DNA from: Hoeflea sp.
Lineage (GTDB): Bacteria; Pseudomonadota; Alphaproteobacteria; Rhizobiales; Rhizobiaceae
Length of the DNA stretch: 64,000 nucleotides
Reading direction: 5' to 3'
Assembly: GCF_002733955.1 (NCBI RefSeq)
Contig: NZ_NVXQ01000023.1
Span: forward strand, 62,001-126,000
In this document: one piece after another, positions 18,397-29,693 of the stretch
Position numbering within the stretch: the stretch's first letter is position 1
How the letters are laid out: every line of letters begins with the position of its first letter
Program-made: the position numbers and the translations under genes
The notes under the pieces: generated by a model
Databases searched by the model: none
What the model saw: only the letters and a program-made list of their open reading frames with translations
What the model was told of the DNA's origin: nothing

Positions 18397-19749
18397 TCAG
18401 GCCGCGTTGCGGACGCCCGAAATCACGCTGATGAGCTGATCGACAACTGTCTCGATCGCGCCTCGGTCATCCCCCTCGGCCATCACCCTGATCAGGGGCT
18501 CTGTCCCGGACGGACGAATAACAAGACGTGCTGAGGGGCCGAGAGTAGCCTCGGCATCGGCAATCGCAGCCTTGACCAGAGCGTCATTCAGCGGATTTCC
18601 ACCGGAATGACGGACATTCTTGAGGATCTGCGGCACGGGCTCAAAACGACGGCAGACCTCCGACACCGGCCGGCCCATTCGCTGCACACAGGCCATCACC
18701 TGAAGCGCTGCAACCAGACCATCTCCTGTGGTGGAGAAATCCGACAACACAATGTGCCCTGATTGCTCGCCACCAACATTGAAGTCATGCTTGCGCATAT
18801 GTTCGACCACATAGCGGTCGCCGACCTTGGTCCGCGTCAAAGACATCTTGTTGCCTTCAAGGAACCGCTCAAGCCCCAGATTGGACATCACGGTCGCCAC
18901 GATGCCGTTACCGCGCAGCAACCCGTCGGCTGCCCAGGATTCCGCGATCAGGGCCATCAACTGGTCGCCATCGATAACCGTACCGGTTTCATCGACGATC
19001 AGCACCCGGTCTGCATCGCCATCCAGTGCAATGCCGATATCGGCGCGAACTTCATGAACTTTGCGGGCCAGCGCGACCGGGTGGGTAGAGCCGCAGTTGA
19101 GATTGATGTTGGTGCCATTCGGCTCCTCGCCAATGGCAATCACGTCGGCACCGAGCTCCCACAACGCCGCCGGCGCCACCTTGTAACCGGCACCATTGGC
19201 GCAATCGATGACAACGCGCATGCCTGACAGGGTGATGTCCTTGGGCAGCGTCCGCTTGGCAAATTCGATGTAGCGGTCATGCACACCATCAACGCGCTTG
19301 GCCCGGCCGATCGAATCGGGACGCGCCAGCTGCAGATGGATGTCCTCGTCCATCAGCTCCTCGATGCGATGCTCGAGATCATCGGAAAGCTTGAAGCCAT
19401 CGGGGCCGAAGAGCTTGATGCCATTGTCCTGATAGGGGTTGTGCGACGCGGAAATCATCACGCCGATATCAGCACGCAGCGACCGTGTAAGCATCGCCAC
19501 CGCCGGGGTCGGGATCGGACCAAGCAGAAACACATCGAGGCCTGCGGCGGTAAAGCCCGCCACCAGCGCGTTTTCGATCATGTAGCCCGAGAGTCGCGTA
19601 TCCTTGCCGATCACGACCCTGTGCCGGTGATCACCACGGCGGAACAGGTTTCCCACTGCGATACCGACGCGCATCGCCAGATCCGGCGTCATCGGCGCCT
19701 TGTTGGCCTGCCCACGAATTCCATCCGTGCCGAAATATCGCCTGCTCAT
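18397..19749 (-). CDS. glmM: phosphoglucosamine mutase
   Basis: The 450-residue enzyme interconverts glucosamine-6-phosphate and glucosamine-1-phosphate, the supply step for UDP-GlcNAc, peptidoglycan and lipid A. The phosphoserine loop ISASHNP places the catalytic Ser at 102, as in E. coli GlmM. The metal-binding DGDADR loop and the C-terminal [12 protein letters not shown] phosphate-binding loop are present. The ATG at 19749 has a GGGGGG ribosome-binding sequence; the longest frame starts at a TTG without one. It is downstream of ftsH on the same strand, as in many proteobacteria. Confidence 0.97.
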   Translation of the reverse strand: MSRRYFGTDGIRGQANKAPMTPDLAMRVGIAVGNLFRRGDHRHRVVIGKDTRLSGYMIENALVAGFTAAGLDVFLLGPIPTPAVAMLTRSLRADIGVMISASHNPYQDNGIKLFGPDGFKLSDDLEHRIEELMDEDIHLQLARPDSIGRAKRVDGVHDRYIEFAKRTLPKDITLSGMRVVIDCANGAGYKVAPAALWELGADVIAIGEEPNGTNINLNCGSTHPVALARKVHEVRADIGIALDGDADRVLIVDETGTVIDGDQLMALIAESWAADGLLRGNGIVATVMSNLGLERFLEGNKMSLTRTKVGDRYVVEHMRKHDFNVGGEQSGHIVLSDFSTTGDGLVAALQVMACVQRMGRPVSEVCRRFEPVPQILKNVRHSGGNPLNDALVKAAIADAEATLGPSARLVIRPSGTEPLIRVMAEGDDRGAIETVVDQLISVISGVRNAA

Positions 19750-19850
19750 AAGCCCCCCACGCAATTCCACTCTTTTATTCTTGCTGACGATTGTTCCTAC
19801 ATTATCAGGCAAGAATACAATCAGATTTTGTTACTAACTGTTGCAATACA

Positions 19851-19879
19851 CATAAAACAGCCGCCCTGGCGGCGGCTGT
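19851..19879 (-). terminator. terminator after ftsH
   Basis: On the minus strand ACAGCCGCC and GGCGGCTGT form a 9-bp stem around a 5-nt loop, followed by TTTTAT. It should separate ftsH from glmM at least partly. Confidence 0.8.
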
Positions 19880-19916
19880 CCATTGTTCTGACCGGCATGG
19901 CTGATGCGGCCGATGC

Positions 19917-21854
<1,938 letters not shown>

Positions 21855-21952
21855 ACTCTTCCTCGGGGATCAGGGCCTGCAGCCACCGGCGCATAACCGT
21901 ATTTCGAAAACTCAATCTCTAACATAGGAGCCCTAGGGGGCGTTGCCAAGGC

Positions 21953-23332
21953 TCAGACCGGCGTTTGTCGTTGCACTTTGATCGCAGTTAACGCCGCAAT
22001 ACCGTGGGATTCGCCCCACGGGCACCGCGGTAGCGGCCTGCCTCGCGCCAAACGTGCCAGCGTCTGGGCCAGAGGCAGTTGATCAACAGGTAAAATTCGT
22101 GAACTGCGACCCAACAAAGGCCGGCAGGTGAACCCGCCGATTACGCCGTCATCCCTATGGAACTGGGTGGAGTATTCGCGCTGATTACGGGTAAAACAAG
22201 GCAGAACACCTGCGCTCGCTCCGGAAACATAAAGCGGTGATGCCTTGGACCGGTTGCAGATTTCGAACCGCTTGTCCCAGACGCCGCAATCCCCGGGAGG
22301 CAGCATCAGCCTTGCGACATCCCGGCGCTCCCGCTCAACTGTGAGAAACGCTCCCTGGCGGCGAACCAGCGTTCTCCCCAGGCTCATGACAGAACCGTTT
22401 GCCTTGCCGGAGGTCGACGCCAGGAAGCTCGCAAGCGTCGCTTTGCCGCGCCTGTCAAGCGGACGCGCTGCTCCGCCTTGCCAGTCGATCAGGGCTTCCA
22501 GTGCTGCTGTCACCACGTCCATGCGAGCGGTGGCGTCGAATCGCACCCGCACCGGACCATCGCCCTCGACGCGGCACGCCGCATCGAGCAGTGCTGCCGC
22601 GTCGCTGGCAAGCTGAAATCTCCGCATGGCGATCTGCGCCGGATCCGGGCCCTCCTGTTGCGGGGTGTGGTGCTCGAGTTGCGCGCGAACCCGAACCCTC
22701 TCGAAACGCGTGTCTGTGTTGGAAGGGTCCTCGACCCAGCCTGCGAGACCGCGGCTGCGCAGAAATTCCCTTATGGTCTCGCGGGTGAGCTCCAACAAGG
22801 GGCGCAGTACCCACAGGCGCTCCTCAAACAGCGTGGCCGTCGGAATGCCTGCAAGCCCAGGCGCATCATCGGAGGCACTACGCGCCCGGCGCATCGCCAA
22901 TGTCTCGTACTGATCGTCGCGCGTATGTGCGGTCACCACCGCAGCCAGCCCCAGCCGGGCAGATGCCTGCACCAGCAACCGGTAGCGGGCCGCACGTGCG
23001 GCTGCCTGCAGGCCTGTCACCGGTTGGCCGCTTTGCCACTTGAGCGTCTCGTGCCGTATTCCAAGCCGCCTGCATTGCGCCTTGACCCAGCGCGCCTCGT
23101 CGGCGGCTGCCGGACGCAGCCCGTGATCGACTGTAAGCGCAACCAGTTTGTGCGGTGGTACGATGGCGGCAAGCCCGTAGAGCAAGCCAAGCGAATCCGA
23201 ACCACCGGAGACCGCGATACCGAGTGGTCGGTGGTCAGACAGGTTTGAATAAAAATCAGTGAGGCATTCGAGAAGGTGCTGCGGCTCTTGCGTCAAAGCG
23301 CCGGAAACATCGAGCTTCACGGGGCGCAGCAA
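21953..23332 (-). CDS. tilS: tRNA(Ile)-lysidine synthetase
   Basis: The 459-residue enzyme ligates lysine to C34 of the CAU-anticodon tRNA(Ile), changing its decoding from AUG to AUA. The N-type ATP pyrophosphatase P-loop SGGSDS is at 42-47. VTAHTRDDQYETLAMRRARS is the alphaproteobacterial variant of the conserved HxxDDxxET motif. The start is uncertain: TTG at 23332 lies 4 bp after the cpoB stop, and GTG at 23320 would give MKLDVSGALTQ. Neither has a clear ribosome-binding site, so translation is probably coupled to cpoB. ftsH follows after 98 bp. Confidence 0.93.
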   Translation of the reverse strand: MLRPVKLDVSGALTQEPQHLLECLTDFYSNLSDHRPLGIAVSGGSDSLGLLYGLAAIVPPHKLVALTVDHGLRPAAADEARWVKAQCRRLGIRHETLKWQSGQPVTGLQAAARAARYRLLVQASARLGLAAVVTAHTRDDQYETLAMRRARSASDDAPGLAGIPTATLFEERLWVLRPLLELTRETIREFLRSRGLAGWVEDPSNTDTRFERVRVRAQLEHHTPQQEGPDPAQIAMRRFQLASDAAALLDAACRVEGDGPVRVRFDATARMDVVTAALEALIDWQGGAARPLDRRGKATLASFLASTSGKANGSVMSLGRTLVRRQGAFLTVERERRDVARLMLPPGDCGVWDKRFEICNRSKASPLYVSGASAGVLPCFTRNQREYSTQFHRDDGVIGGFTCRPLLGRSSRILPVDQLPLAQTLARLARGRPLPRCPWGESHGIAALTAIKVQRQTPV

Positions 23333-23336
23333 TCAA

Positions 23337-24239
23337 TCAGCAGCTTGTGCGCTGCTGTTCTTCGCTGACCTTGGCGCGGACTGCAGCCGAGGCGCCGGGG
23401 TAACGGATCAGGACTTCGCGCAAGGTCGCGCAGGCTGTTTCACGGTTGTCGAGCTTGGCCAGCGACATGCCGAGTTTGAGCAACGTGTCAGCGCCCTTGT
23501 CGGCCTGGGGATATTGCTTGTGCGCATCGAGAAAGGTCTTGGCTGATTCCTGGTATCGGCCTTGCGAATATTGAGCTTCGCCGAGCCAGAACATCGCGTC
23601 CGAGGCGCGCGGATCTTCCGGGTTGTTGGCGACATAATCCTGAAACACCTGCTCGGCCAGGGCATAGTCGCCCGCCAGCATGTGGTTGTAGCCGACCTGG
23701 TACAGGTCATCCGGCGAGGACAGGGCAGCAATGTCGCTGCTGCCATCCATCGGCTCGATGATGCCGCCGATGAGATCACCCTTGTCATCGAACCTGATCG
23801 TGCCGAGGTCGGTTTCGGGCGCCCCCGTCCCCTGCCCGGCCTGGTTGGTCGACGCCGTGGTGGACTGCTCGATTCCCGGCTGGGTGACCGACGAACCGGC
23901 ATCGCCACGCTGGTTGCCGGTTTTCTCAAGCTCCTGGAAGCGGAACTCGTTGTCCTGCTGCATCTGCCGCATCTGCTCCTGCATCTGCAGCAGCTGGAAA
24001 CCAAGCTCCTCGATGCGGCCATTGAGCCCGCGGACCTGTTCTTCGAGCTGCCCGATGCGGAACACCGGATCTCCGGTCTGCGCCAGGATCACCGGAGCGC
24101 GGTCTGTCTGTGCGGTTTCAATGCTCGCAGGCGGCACCAGCGAACCCTGCGAAAAACCGGATAGCAACGGCGCCGCACCGGCAGGAATTGCAAGCATGCT
24201 GATCGCCGCCGCAGCGAATAGTCTGGAAAAGGATTTCAT
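23337..24239 (-). CDS. cpoB: Tol-Pal-associated periplasmic TPR protein CpoB (YbgF)
   Basis: The 300-residue protein has a signal peptide (1-22, AIPAGA|AP). A coiled-coil trimerisation segment (about 60-105; QLEEQVRGLNGRIEEL and Gln/Met-rich heptads) leads into a Thr/Gly/Gln-rich linker and C-terminal TPR repeats (about 178-290). In E. coli CpoB coordinates peptidoglycan synthesis with outer-membrane constriction through TolA and PBP1b. The ATG at 24239 has a GAGG ribosome-binding site. It follows the pal terminator, so it probably has its own promoter and heads a cpoB-tilS unit. Confidence 0.93.
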   Translation of the reverse strand: MKSFSRLFAAAAISMLAIPAGAAPLLSGFSQGSLVPPASIETAQTDRAPVILAQTGDPVFRIGQLEEQVRGLNGRIEELGFQLLQMQEQMRQMQQDNEFRFQELEKTGNQRGDAGSSVTQPGIEQSTTASTNQAGQGTGAPETDLGTIRFDDKGDLIGGIIEPMDGSSDIAALSSPDDLYQVGYNHMLAGDYALAEQVFQDYVANNPEDPRASDAMFWLGEAQYSQGRYQESAKTFLDAHKQYPQADKGADTLLKLGMSLAKLDNRETACATLREVLIRYPGASAAVRAKVSEEQQRTSC

Positions 24240-24348
24240 CGGCCTGACCTCATTACACGGGCACCTGCCCTGACATCTGGAATAACGCATGGCGGGACAT
24301 CAAATCAACGCACAAACCGGCCAAACTATGGTGAAACGAACCTGCCAT

Positions 24349-24378
24349 AAAAAAGATGGCGGCCCGAAGACCGCCATC
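24349..24378 (-). terminator. terminator of the tol-pal operon (after pal)
   Basis: On the minus strand GATGGCGG and CCGCCATC form an 8-bp stem around an 8-nt loop, followed by six T residues. It separates pal from cpoB. Confidence 0.9.
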
Positions 24379-24403
24379 CGTCGTTTCAAAATCGCATTTG
24401 GTG

Positions 24404-24910
24404 TCAGCTGCCTGCGCCGCCCAGCACTGTGACCGCACGCCGGTTCTGAGACCAGCAGGAGATGTCGTCACAAACCGCGACCGGACGCTCCTTGCCGAAG
24501 GAAATGGTGCGGATACGGTTGGCCGCCACGCCGCGGGTGGCGAGATACTGACGGGTTGCTGCCGCACGGCGTGCACCCAGCGCAAGGTTGTATTCGCGCG
24601 TGCCGCGTTCGTCGGCATGGCCTTCGACGGTGATCTGATAGTTCGGATACTGGTTGAGCCACTGCGCCTGACGGTCAAGCGTTGCGGCCGCGTCGGCCCG
24701 CACAACCGACGAATCCGTGTCGAAGAAGATCCGGTCGCCAACATTGACGGTGAAGTCCTGCTGCGTGCCAGGCGCCGCATTGCCGGCGAGGCCCAGATCT
24801 GCGGCGTTGTTGGGAAGGTTGTTTTTCTTCGAGGCGCAGCCTGTCAGCACGAGCGCTGCGAAAAGCGCGATCATAGCCGGGTTGCGGGCAAATTCTTGCA
24901 TGCGGCGCAT
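24404..24910 (-). CDS. pal: peptidoglycan-associated lipoprotein Pal
   Basis: The 168-residue outer-membrane lipoprotein anchors the outer membrane to peptidoglycan and is moved to division sites by Tol. The lipobox ends at C25 (LVLTGC). The OmpA-like domain shows the diaminopimelate-binding motif TVEGHADERGTREYNLALGARRA, with the conserved Asp and Arg. The ATG at 24910 has an AAGGAG ribosome-binding site; the long upstream frame is not coding. It is the last gene of tolQ-tolR-tolA-tolB-pal, 166 bp after tolB. GGTTAA repeats in that gap may belong to a pal-specific promoter. Confidence 0.97.
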   Translation of the reverse strand: MRRMQEFARNPAMIALFAALVLTGCASKKNNLPNNAADLGLAGNAAPGTQQDFTVNVGDRIFFDTDSSVVRADAAATLDRQAQWLNQYPNYQITVEGHADERGTREYNLALGARRAAATRQYLATRGVAANRIRTISFGKERPVAVCDDISCWSQNRRAVTVLGGAGS

Positions 24911-25076
24911 GGCCGGACTCCTTGGGATTGTTTGGTTGACCATTTGTAACCGGTCGCGGTTAATCGGCATTGAAGAAAGACGGTTAATTTTCGCGGTATT
25001 TTTCAATTCCTGGCCGCGTTTGGACGCAGAATGCGGCGCAAACACGGCAGAATTCTGCCTTTTTGACGTTGTGCCG

Positions 25077-26393
25077 CTATTCCAGCAGCGGTGACCATGC
25101 CGGGTCAGAGGCATAGCCAGGGGTTGCAACCAGCTGCTCGTTATAACCCGTGAGGTCGATCGAATAGATCTGCGGGCCACCTGAACCGGCCGGCTGCCGG
25201 AAGAACATCAGCACCCGGCCATTGGGCGCCCAGGTCGGCCCCTCGTTGTGAAACCCGGTGGTGAGGATGCGCTCGCCCGACCCGTCGGTCTTCATCACCC
25301 CGATCGAGAACTTGCCGCCCGACTGCTTGGTAAACGCGATCAGGTCGCCACGCGGAGACCAGACCGGGGTCGAGTAGGAACCGTCCCCGAATGAGACACG
25401 GCGTTGGTTCGAGCCATCCGCACCCATGATGTAAAGCTGCTGACGTCCACCCCGATCGCTTTCAAAAACGATCTGGCTGCCGTCTGGCGAGTAGGAGGGC
25501 GACGTGTCGATGGCGGCGGTGTTGGTCAGCCGCGTGGTCTGACGCGAGCGCAGGTCCATCGTGTAGATATTGGCGTTGCCATCCTGCTGAAGGCTCATGA
25601 TCACCTTCTGCCCGTCCGGCGAGAACCGCGGCGAGAAGGTCATGCCTGGAAAGTTGCCCACCAGTTCGCGCTGGCCGGTTTCAAGCTGCAGCAGGTAGAC
25701 CCGCGGCTGGCCGCCCTCGAACGACATGTAGGTGATTTCCTGGCGGCTGGGCGAAAACCGTGGCGTCAGCACGATGTCGTTGGCATTGGTCAGCATCCGC
25801 AGGTTGGCGCCGTCCTGGTCCATGATCGCCAGCTGCTTCTTGCGGTCGGTCTTGGGTCCGCTTTCGGACACAAACACAACACGGCTGTCAAAATAGCCCT
25901 TCTCGCCGGTCAACCGCTCATAGATGGAATCGGCGATGATATGAGCAACCCGGCGCCAGTTTTCAGGCCGGGTGAAGAACTGCTCGCCCGACAATTGCTG
26001 ATTGGCAAACGTGTCCCAGAGCCGGAATTCGGCCCGCAGACGGCCGTCGGCTTCGCGCGCCAGCCGACCTGTCACCAGCGCCTGGGCATTGATCACCCGC
26101 CAGTCCTGGAACCGCGGCGCGGCATCCGGATTTGAGATCTTCTCGATGAACGCAGCCTTGTCGATCGGCGCAAACAGGCCCGACCGCTTGAGATCGGCAG
26201 CAACCACCGCGGCGATCTGCGCACCCAGCTCATCGTTGGAGATGAAATCGGTAATGGCGATCGGCAACGGCTCGACATTGGCGCGGTTGATGTCGATCTC
26301 GACCACGGCGCGCGCCGGCGTCGATGCCAGCATCACAAGTGCACCAAGCAATGCCAGTGGCAGGAAAAGAGTGGGTTTGATCATTTTCATCAT
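25077..26393 (-). CDS. tolB: Tol-Pal translocation protein TolB
   Basis: The 438-residue periplasmic protein has a signal peptide (about 1-29, ending STPARA). An N-terminal alpha/beta domain follows, then a six-bladed WD40-like propeller built from repeats such as [27 protein letters not shown] and [13 protein letters not shown]. TolB binds Pal and the N-terminus controls TolA contact, recycling Pal during division. It lies 15 bp after tolA in the operon. Two or three Met codons near the start leave a small uncertainty. Confidence 0.97.
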   Translation of the reverse strand: MMKMIKPTLFLPLALLGALVMLASTPARAVVEIDINRANVEPLPIAITDFISNDELGAQIAAVVAADLKRSGLFAPIDKAAFIEKISNPDAAPRFQDWRVINAQALVTGRLAREADGRLRAEFRLWDTFANQQLSGEQFFTRPENWRRVAHIIADSIYERLTGEKGYFDSRVVFVSESGPKTDRKKQLAIMDQDGANLRMLTNANDIVLTPRFSPSRQEITYMSFEGGQPRVYLLQLETGQRELVGNFPGMTFSPRFSPDGQKVIMSLQQDGNANIYTMDLRSRQTTRLTNTAAIDTSPSYSPDGSQIVFESDRGGRQQLYIMGADGSNQRRVSFGDGSYSTPVWSPRGDLIAFTKQSGGKFSIGVMKTDGSGERILTTGFHNEGPTWAPNGRVLMFFRQPAGSGGPQIYSIDLTGYNEQLVATPGYASDPAWSPLLE

Positions 26394-26408
26394 GCAGCCT
26401 TTCAGCGC

Positions 26409-27482
26409 TTAGAACATCTGGCTCGGATCGAAATTGACGATCACATCCGACCATGAATCATATTTCTCTTTCGGCAACTGGTAGGGCTGCGCCCTCAGCA
26501 CAGCACGCCGGGCGCTGCCTGACAACGTGCTGCGCGTCCCTGCCGAGCCACCTGAAGCCGTCACATCAGGCTCGCCAATGATATTGCCGGCAGGATCGAG
26601 GCGCATCTTGACCGTCACCCGCACGTCTCCGCCATCGGCCATGCCCGGAATGATATTCCAGTATTTCTGGATCTGGCCGCGCAAGGCATCCATCTCGCTC
26701 TGGCTGAGCGTGTTGCCGCGGGTGGTCCGGGCGCCACCCAGCGAGGCGGTTTCCGTCGTCCGCCGGGCACCGCCGCCGGCAGCATCCTGCTTGTTCAGCA
26801 GTGCAGCAACCTGGTCGGCGTTGAAATCGCTCTCCTTGGTGGAAGGCTTTTCCTGGGCTTCAGGCTTGGCCACGGTCTTTTGCGGTTCCGGCCGTGTCTG
26901 CGGCACCGGGCCGGCACTCGGCAGGGATGCAAACTGCGGTTCGGCGGGCGCAGCCTCGGTGATGGCTTCGGCCACCGGATCGGGCGTCGGCTCGGCCGGC
27001 AGCGCGGCAACTTCGACCGGGGCTGGCTTCGGCTCTGCCGGTTTCTCCGCGGCCGGCTTGGGCGCAGGTTCCGGCTCTGGCTTCGGCTCTGGGACCTTGA
27101 CCGGTTCCGGCTTCGGTGTTTCCGGCACAGGTTCAGGCTTGGGCGCAGGTTTTTCTTCCGGCTTTGGCGGCGCCTCGGACACCACTTCCTTCGGGCTCGG
27201 CGTCGCCGCCTGGCTGGTTGTCAGATCGACCGAATTGTCACCGGCATTCTGCGCGTCGGGCACGGGCTCCGGGCGCGAGGTGGGCGTCGGCGCCGCTTTC
27301 TCGGAGATTGGCGCAGTTTTCTCGCCCTGCTGGATCTGGGTGATCTCCTCGACCGGCACGATGCTGACCGGGAAGGATTCCACATCCTCGACTTCAAGCG
27401 TACGCGGCGCAGTGAAGGACGACAGCGCGACCCCCAGCACCAGCGCGTGCAAAACCGTTGATGTCGCCAGACTTCCCTTCAT
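26409..27482 (-). CDS. tolA: Tol-Pal system protein TolA
   Basis: The 357-residue protein has one N-terminal membrane helix (about 5-25). A periplasm-spanning region of Pro/Lys/Glu/Ala (about 60-200) replaces the Ala/Lys-rich helix of the enteric form, and a C-terminal globular domain (about 255-357) includes LSQSEMDALRGQIQKYWNI and VTVKMRLDPAGNI. TolA couples TolQ-TolR force to TolB and Pal in the outer membrane. The Pro-rich spacer is usual in alphaproteobacteria and explains the weak alignment with E. coli TolA. It lies 10 bp after tolR. Confidence 0.94.
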   Translation of the reverse strand: MKGSLATSTVLHALVLGVALSSFTAPRTLEVEDVESFPVSIVPVEEITQIQQGEKTAPISEKAAPTPTSRPEPVPDAQNAGDNSVDLTTSQAATPSPKEVVSEAPPKPEEKPAPKPEPVPETPKPEPVKVPEPKPEPEPAPKPAAEKPAEPKPAPVEVAALPAEPTPDPVAEAITEAAPAEPQFASLPSAGPVPQTRPEPQKTVAKPEAQEKPSTKESDFNADQVAALLNKQDAAGGGARRTTETASLGGARTTRGNTLSQSEMDALRGQIQKYWNIIPGMADGGDVRVTVKMRLDPAGNIIGEPDVTASGGSAGTRSTLSGSARRAVLRAQPYQLPKEKYDSWSDVIVNFDPSQMF

Positions 27483-27492
27483 CAGCGCGCCG

Positions 27493-27945
27493 TCAACTAT
27501 CCTGTTCCTGAAGCGTCACCAGGCCGAGATTCTTGAACCCGGCCGCAGAAATACGCGCCATCACCTTCATGACCGTGCCGTAATCAGCATTGGTGTCACC
27601 ACGCACATAGATCCGTTCATTGTAGCCGGTGGTCGAAATCGCCTCGAGCTTGGCCACCACTTCGTCGACCGCGATCTCGGTTTCCTGCAGGAACACCTGC
27701 CCCGACGAATTGACCGAAACCGTAATCGGCTGGGTCTCGGAATTGAGCGCCTTGGCCTCGGTTTCCGGCAGATCGATCGGCACGCCAACCGTCAATAGCG
27801 GGGCCGCGACCATGAAGATGATCAGCAGCACAAGCATCACGTCGACGAACGGCGTGACGTTGATTTCGCTCAGCAGCTGCTTGCGGCCACCGCGCCGTCC
27901 CCGGCGCGAGCCGCCGCCTCGGCCACCCTGTACGGACATGCCCAT
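27493..27945 (-). CDS. tolR: Tol-Pal proton-channel subunit TolR
   Basis: The 150-residue ExbD/TolR-family protein has a basic Gly/Arg-rich N-terminus. One membrane helix follows (about 32-53), with the proton-carrying Asp35 in TPFVDVMLVLLIIFM, and then a periplasmic domain. With TolQ it converts proton flow into movement of TolA. It begins 9 bp after tolQ. The Arg/Gly-rich leader (residues 7-21) is longer than in enterics. Confidence 0.96.
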   Translation of the reverse strand: MGMSVQGGRGGGSRRGRRGGRKQLLSEINVTPFVDVMLVLLIIFMVAAPLLTVGVPIDLPETEAKALNSETQPITVSVNSSGQVFLQETEIAVDEVVAKLEAISTTGYNERIYVRGDTNADYGTVMKVMARISAAGFKNLGLVTLQEQDS

Positions 27946-27954
27946 ACCGGCCCC

Positions 27955-28671
27955 CTATTCCGCGGCCTGACGAGCATTGGAGCGCTCGTCGATCTGGCGC
28001 GACAGGATGCCGGAGAACTCGTCGGCAAAGCCTTCCATCCGGGCCGACAGCTTGCCTGCATCAGACGAAAACTTGTTGTAGGCGATAACCGCGGGGATAG
28101 CGGCCAGCAGGCCGATGGCAGTGGCGAGCAGTGCCTCGGCGATACCCGGCGCGACCACGGCCAGATTGGTCGATTTCGACCCGGCGATTGCCTGGAACGA
28201 GGTCATGATGCCGACCACGGTCCCGAACAGACCGATAAACGGCGCCGCCGATCCGATCGTCGCCAGCGAGCTCAACCGTGCTTCCAGCCCGTCGGCTTCG
28301 CGCGCCAGGCTCACATCCATGGCCTTGTCGATGCGCATCTGCAGGCCGATCGGCGACTTGGCGCCGCGCTCGAAGGATTTCTTCCATTCCCGCATCGCCG
28401 AGACAAAGATCGCGCTCATGCCGGATGTCTTCTTGTCCGACAGGGTCCGGTACAATTCCTCAAGCGACTGTCCGGACCAAAACACCTGCTCGAACTGGTC
28501 GAGCTGGCGCCGGAACTTGCCGAACGAGATCCATTTGTCAGCGACGATGGCCCAGGTCCAGATCGATGCGCCGATCAGGCCAAGCATCACGATCTTGACG
28601 ACAAAACCTGCCTCCATGAAGAGTGACCACAGTGTCACGTCGCTGGTTGCTGCAAGTCCAACCTGTTCCAT
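27955..28671 (-). CDS. tolQ: Tol-Pal proton-channel subunit TolQ
   Basis: The 238-residue MotA/TolQ/ExbB-family protein has three membrane helices (about 20-42, 138-160 and 170-195) and the conserved FIGLFGTVVGIMTSFQAI segment. It forms the pentameric stator around TolR. The ATG at 28671 has a GAGGG ribosome-binding site, and its leader carries a CGCCCGG/CCGGGCG hairpin about 30 bp upstream. It heads the tolQRAB-pal operon. A near-consensus CtrA site lies 188 bp upstream. Confidence 0.97.
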   Translation of the reverse strand: MEQVGLAATSDVTLWSLFMEAGFVVKIVMLGLIGASIWTWAIVADKWISFGKFRRQLDQFEQVFWSGQSLEELYRTLSDKKTSGMSAIFVSAMREWKKSFERGAKSPIGLQMRIDKAMDVSLAREADGLEARLSSLATIGSAAPFIGLFGTVVGIMTSFQAIAGSKSTNLAVVAPGIAEALLATAIGLLAAIPAVIAYNKFSSDAGKLSARMEGFADEFSGILSRQIDERSNARQAAE

Positions 28672-28858
28672 TCAATAAACCCTCGAATCCAAACGCCCGG
28701 CTTTATTACCGGGCGGCCAAGACGTCACTTTTGCCGGGAGACCAGAAGTGCGCGATTGCCGCCTTTTCACTTGCTAAGTCTTCTCACGGTCAATTTTGGT
28801 CAAAGGATGGCGCAAACACCCGCACAATCCTAATGGTTTCGGTAATAATTCATTATGG

Positions 28859-28873
28859 TTAAGGCTTGGTTAG
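28859..28873 (-). promoter_or_regulatory. near-consensus CtrA-type site upstream of tolQ
   Basis: TTAA-ggcttgg-TTAG differs by one base from TTAA-N7-TTAA; on the minus strand it reads CTAACCaagccTTAACC. It lies 188 bp upstream of tolQ and 45 bp from the end of the methionine aminopeptidase gene. AT-rich sequence (TAATAATTCATTAT) lies between it and tolQ and may hold a promoter. Confidence 0.4.
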
Positions 28874-28917
28874 GATTCCTGGCCAGTTCCCCCCGGGCTG
28901 CGTGCCCGCGCCGCTGT

Positions 28918-29670
28918 TCAGTCCGGATGGGTGAGAATGATCGGCCCGTTGCGGCTGGCGACAACCGTATGTTCGAACTGCACCGTCAGCGCACGCGGGT
29001 GCGAGTAAAGGGTCCAGGCTCCGTCATCCGCGTCATCGGCGAAGGTTGCGCCGAACGACAGGAACGGCTCGATCGTGAACACCTGCCCGTCCTGCATCAG
29101 CCGTTTCTCGCGGCGGTCCGGCCAGGTCGCGATCTCCTCGGGCTCGTCGTGCAGTGACAACCCGACCCCGTGACTGGCAAGGTTGCGGATCAGCGTATAG
29201 CCGTTCTTCTTGGCGAACTTGCCCACAGACTCCCCGATGGCCGCAAAGCGGGCACCGCTTTTAACCTGCGTCAGACCTGCCGTCAGCGCCCGTTTGCCGT
29301 CACGCAGCAAGCGCGTGGTCTTCTGCGCCACCGGCGCAAGCCCGAAGGACGCACCGGTATCTCCGAAGTAACCATCCTTGAGCGCCGACACATCGATGTT
29401 GATCAGATCACCGGCTGCGATGACCCGGTCACCCGGAACGCCATGGGCGACTTCCTCGTTGATCGAGATGCAGGTGGCCCCGGGGAACTCGTAGCAGAAT
29501 TCCGGCGCCGACTGCGCCCCGTGAGCCTCCAGATGCCGCCGCCCGATCCCGTCGAGTTCACGGGTTGTCATGCCCGGTTCCATCGCCTTGGCCATGACCT
29601 GTATCGTGTTAGCGCAGATCTTCCCGATGTGCTTGAGCTTTTCCAGCTCGTCTTCCGAATTGATCACCAT
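28918..29670 (-). CDS. map: methionine aminopeptidase, type I
   Basis: The 250-residue enzyme removes the initiator methionine from nascent proteins. All five metal ligands are present: D93 and D104 (NIDVSALKDGYFGDTG), H167 (LASHGVG), E201 (FTIEPF) and E233 (QFEHT), plus the substrate-binding His76 (EEVAHGVPG). The frame stays open through the whole upstream ybgC gene, but the ATG at 29670 has an AAGGACGG ribosome-binding site and gives the normal family length. It lies between ybgC and tolQ, an unusual neighbour for this operon. It may be a second map copy in the genome. Confidence 0.94.
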   Translation of the reverse strand: MVINSEDELEKLKHIGKICANTIQVMAKAMEPGMTTRELDGIGRRHLEAHGAQSAPEFCYEFPGATCISINEEVAHGVPGDRVIAAGDLINIDVSALKDGYFGDTGASFGLAPVAQKTTRLLRDGKRALTAGLTQVKSGARFAAIGESVGKFAKKNGYTLIRNLASHGVGLSLHDEPEEIATWPDRREKRLMQDGQVFTIEPFLSFGATFADDADDGAWTLYSHPRALTVQFEHTVVASRNGPIILTHPD

Positions 29671-29693
29671 GGCGACCGTCCTTTCCTTCAATG

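Noticed and set aside
24950-24992. GGTTAAT direct repeats upstream of pal as a CtrA box
   Set aside because: The TTAA elements are 22 bp apart rather than 7, so they do not fit the CtrA spacing.
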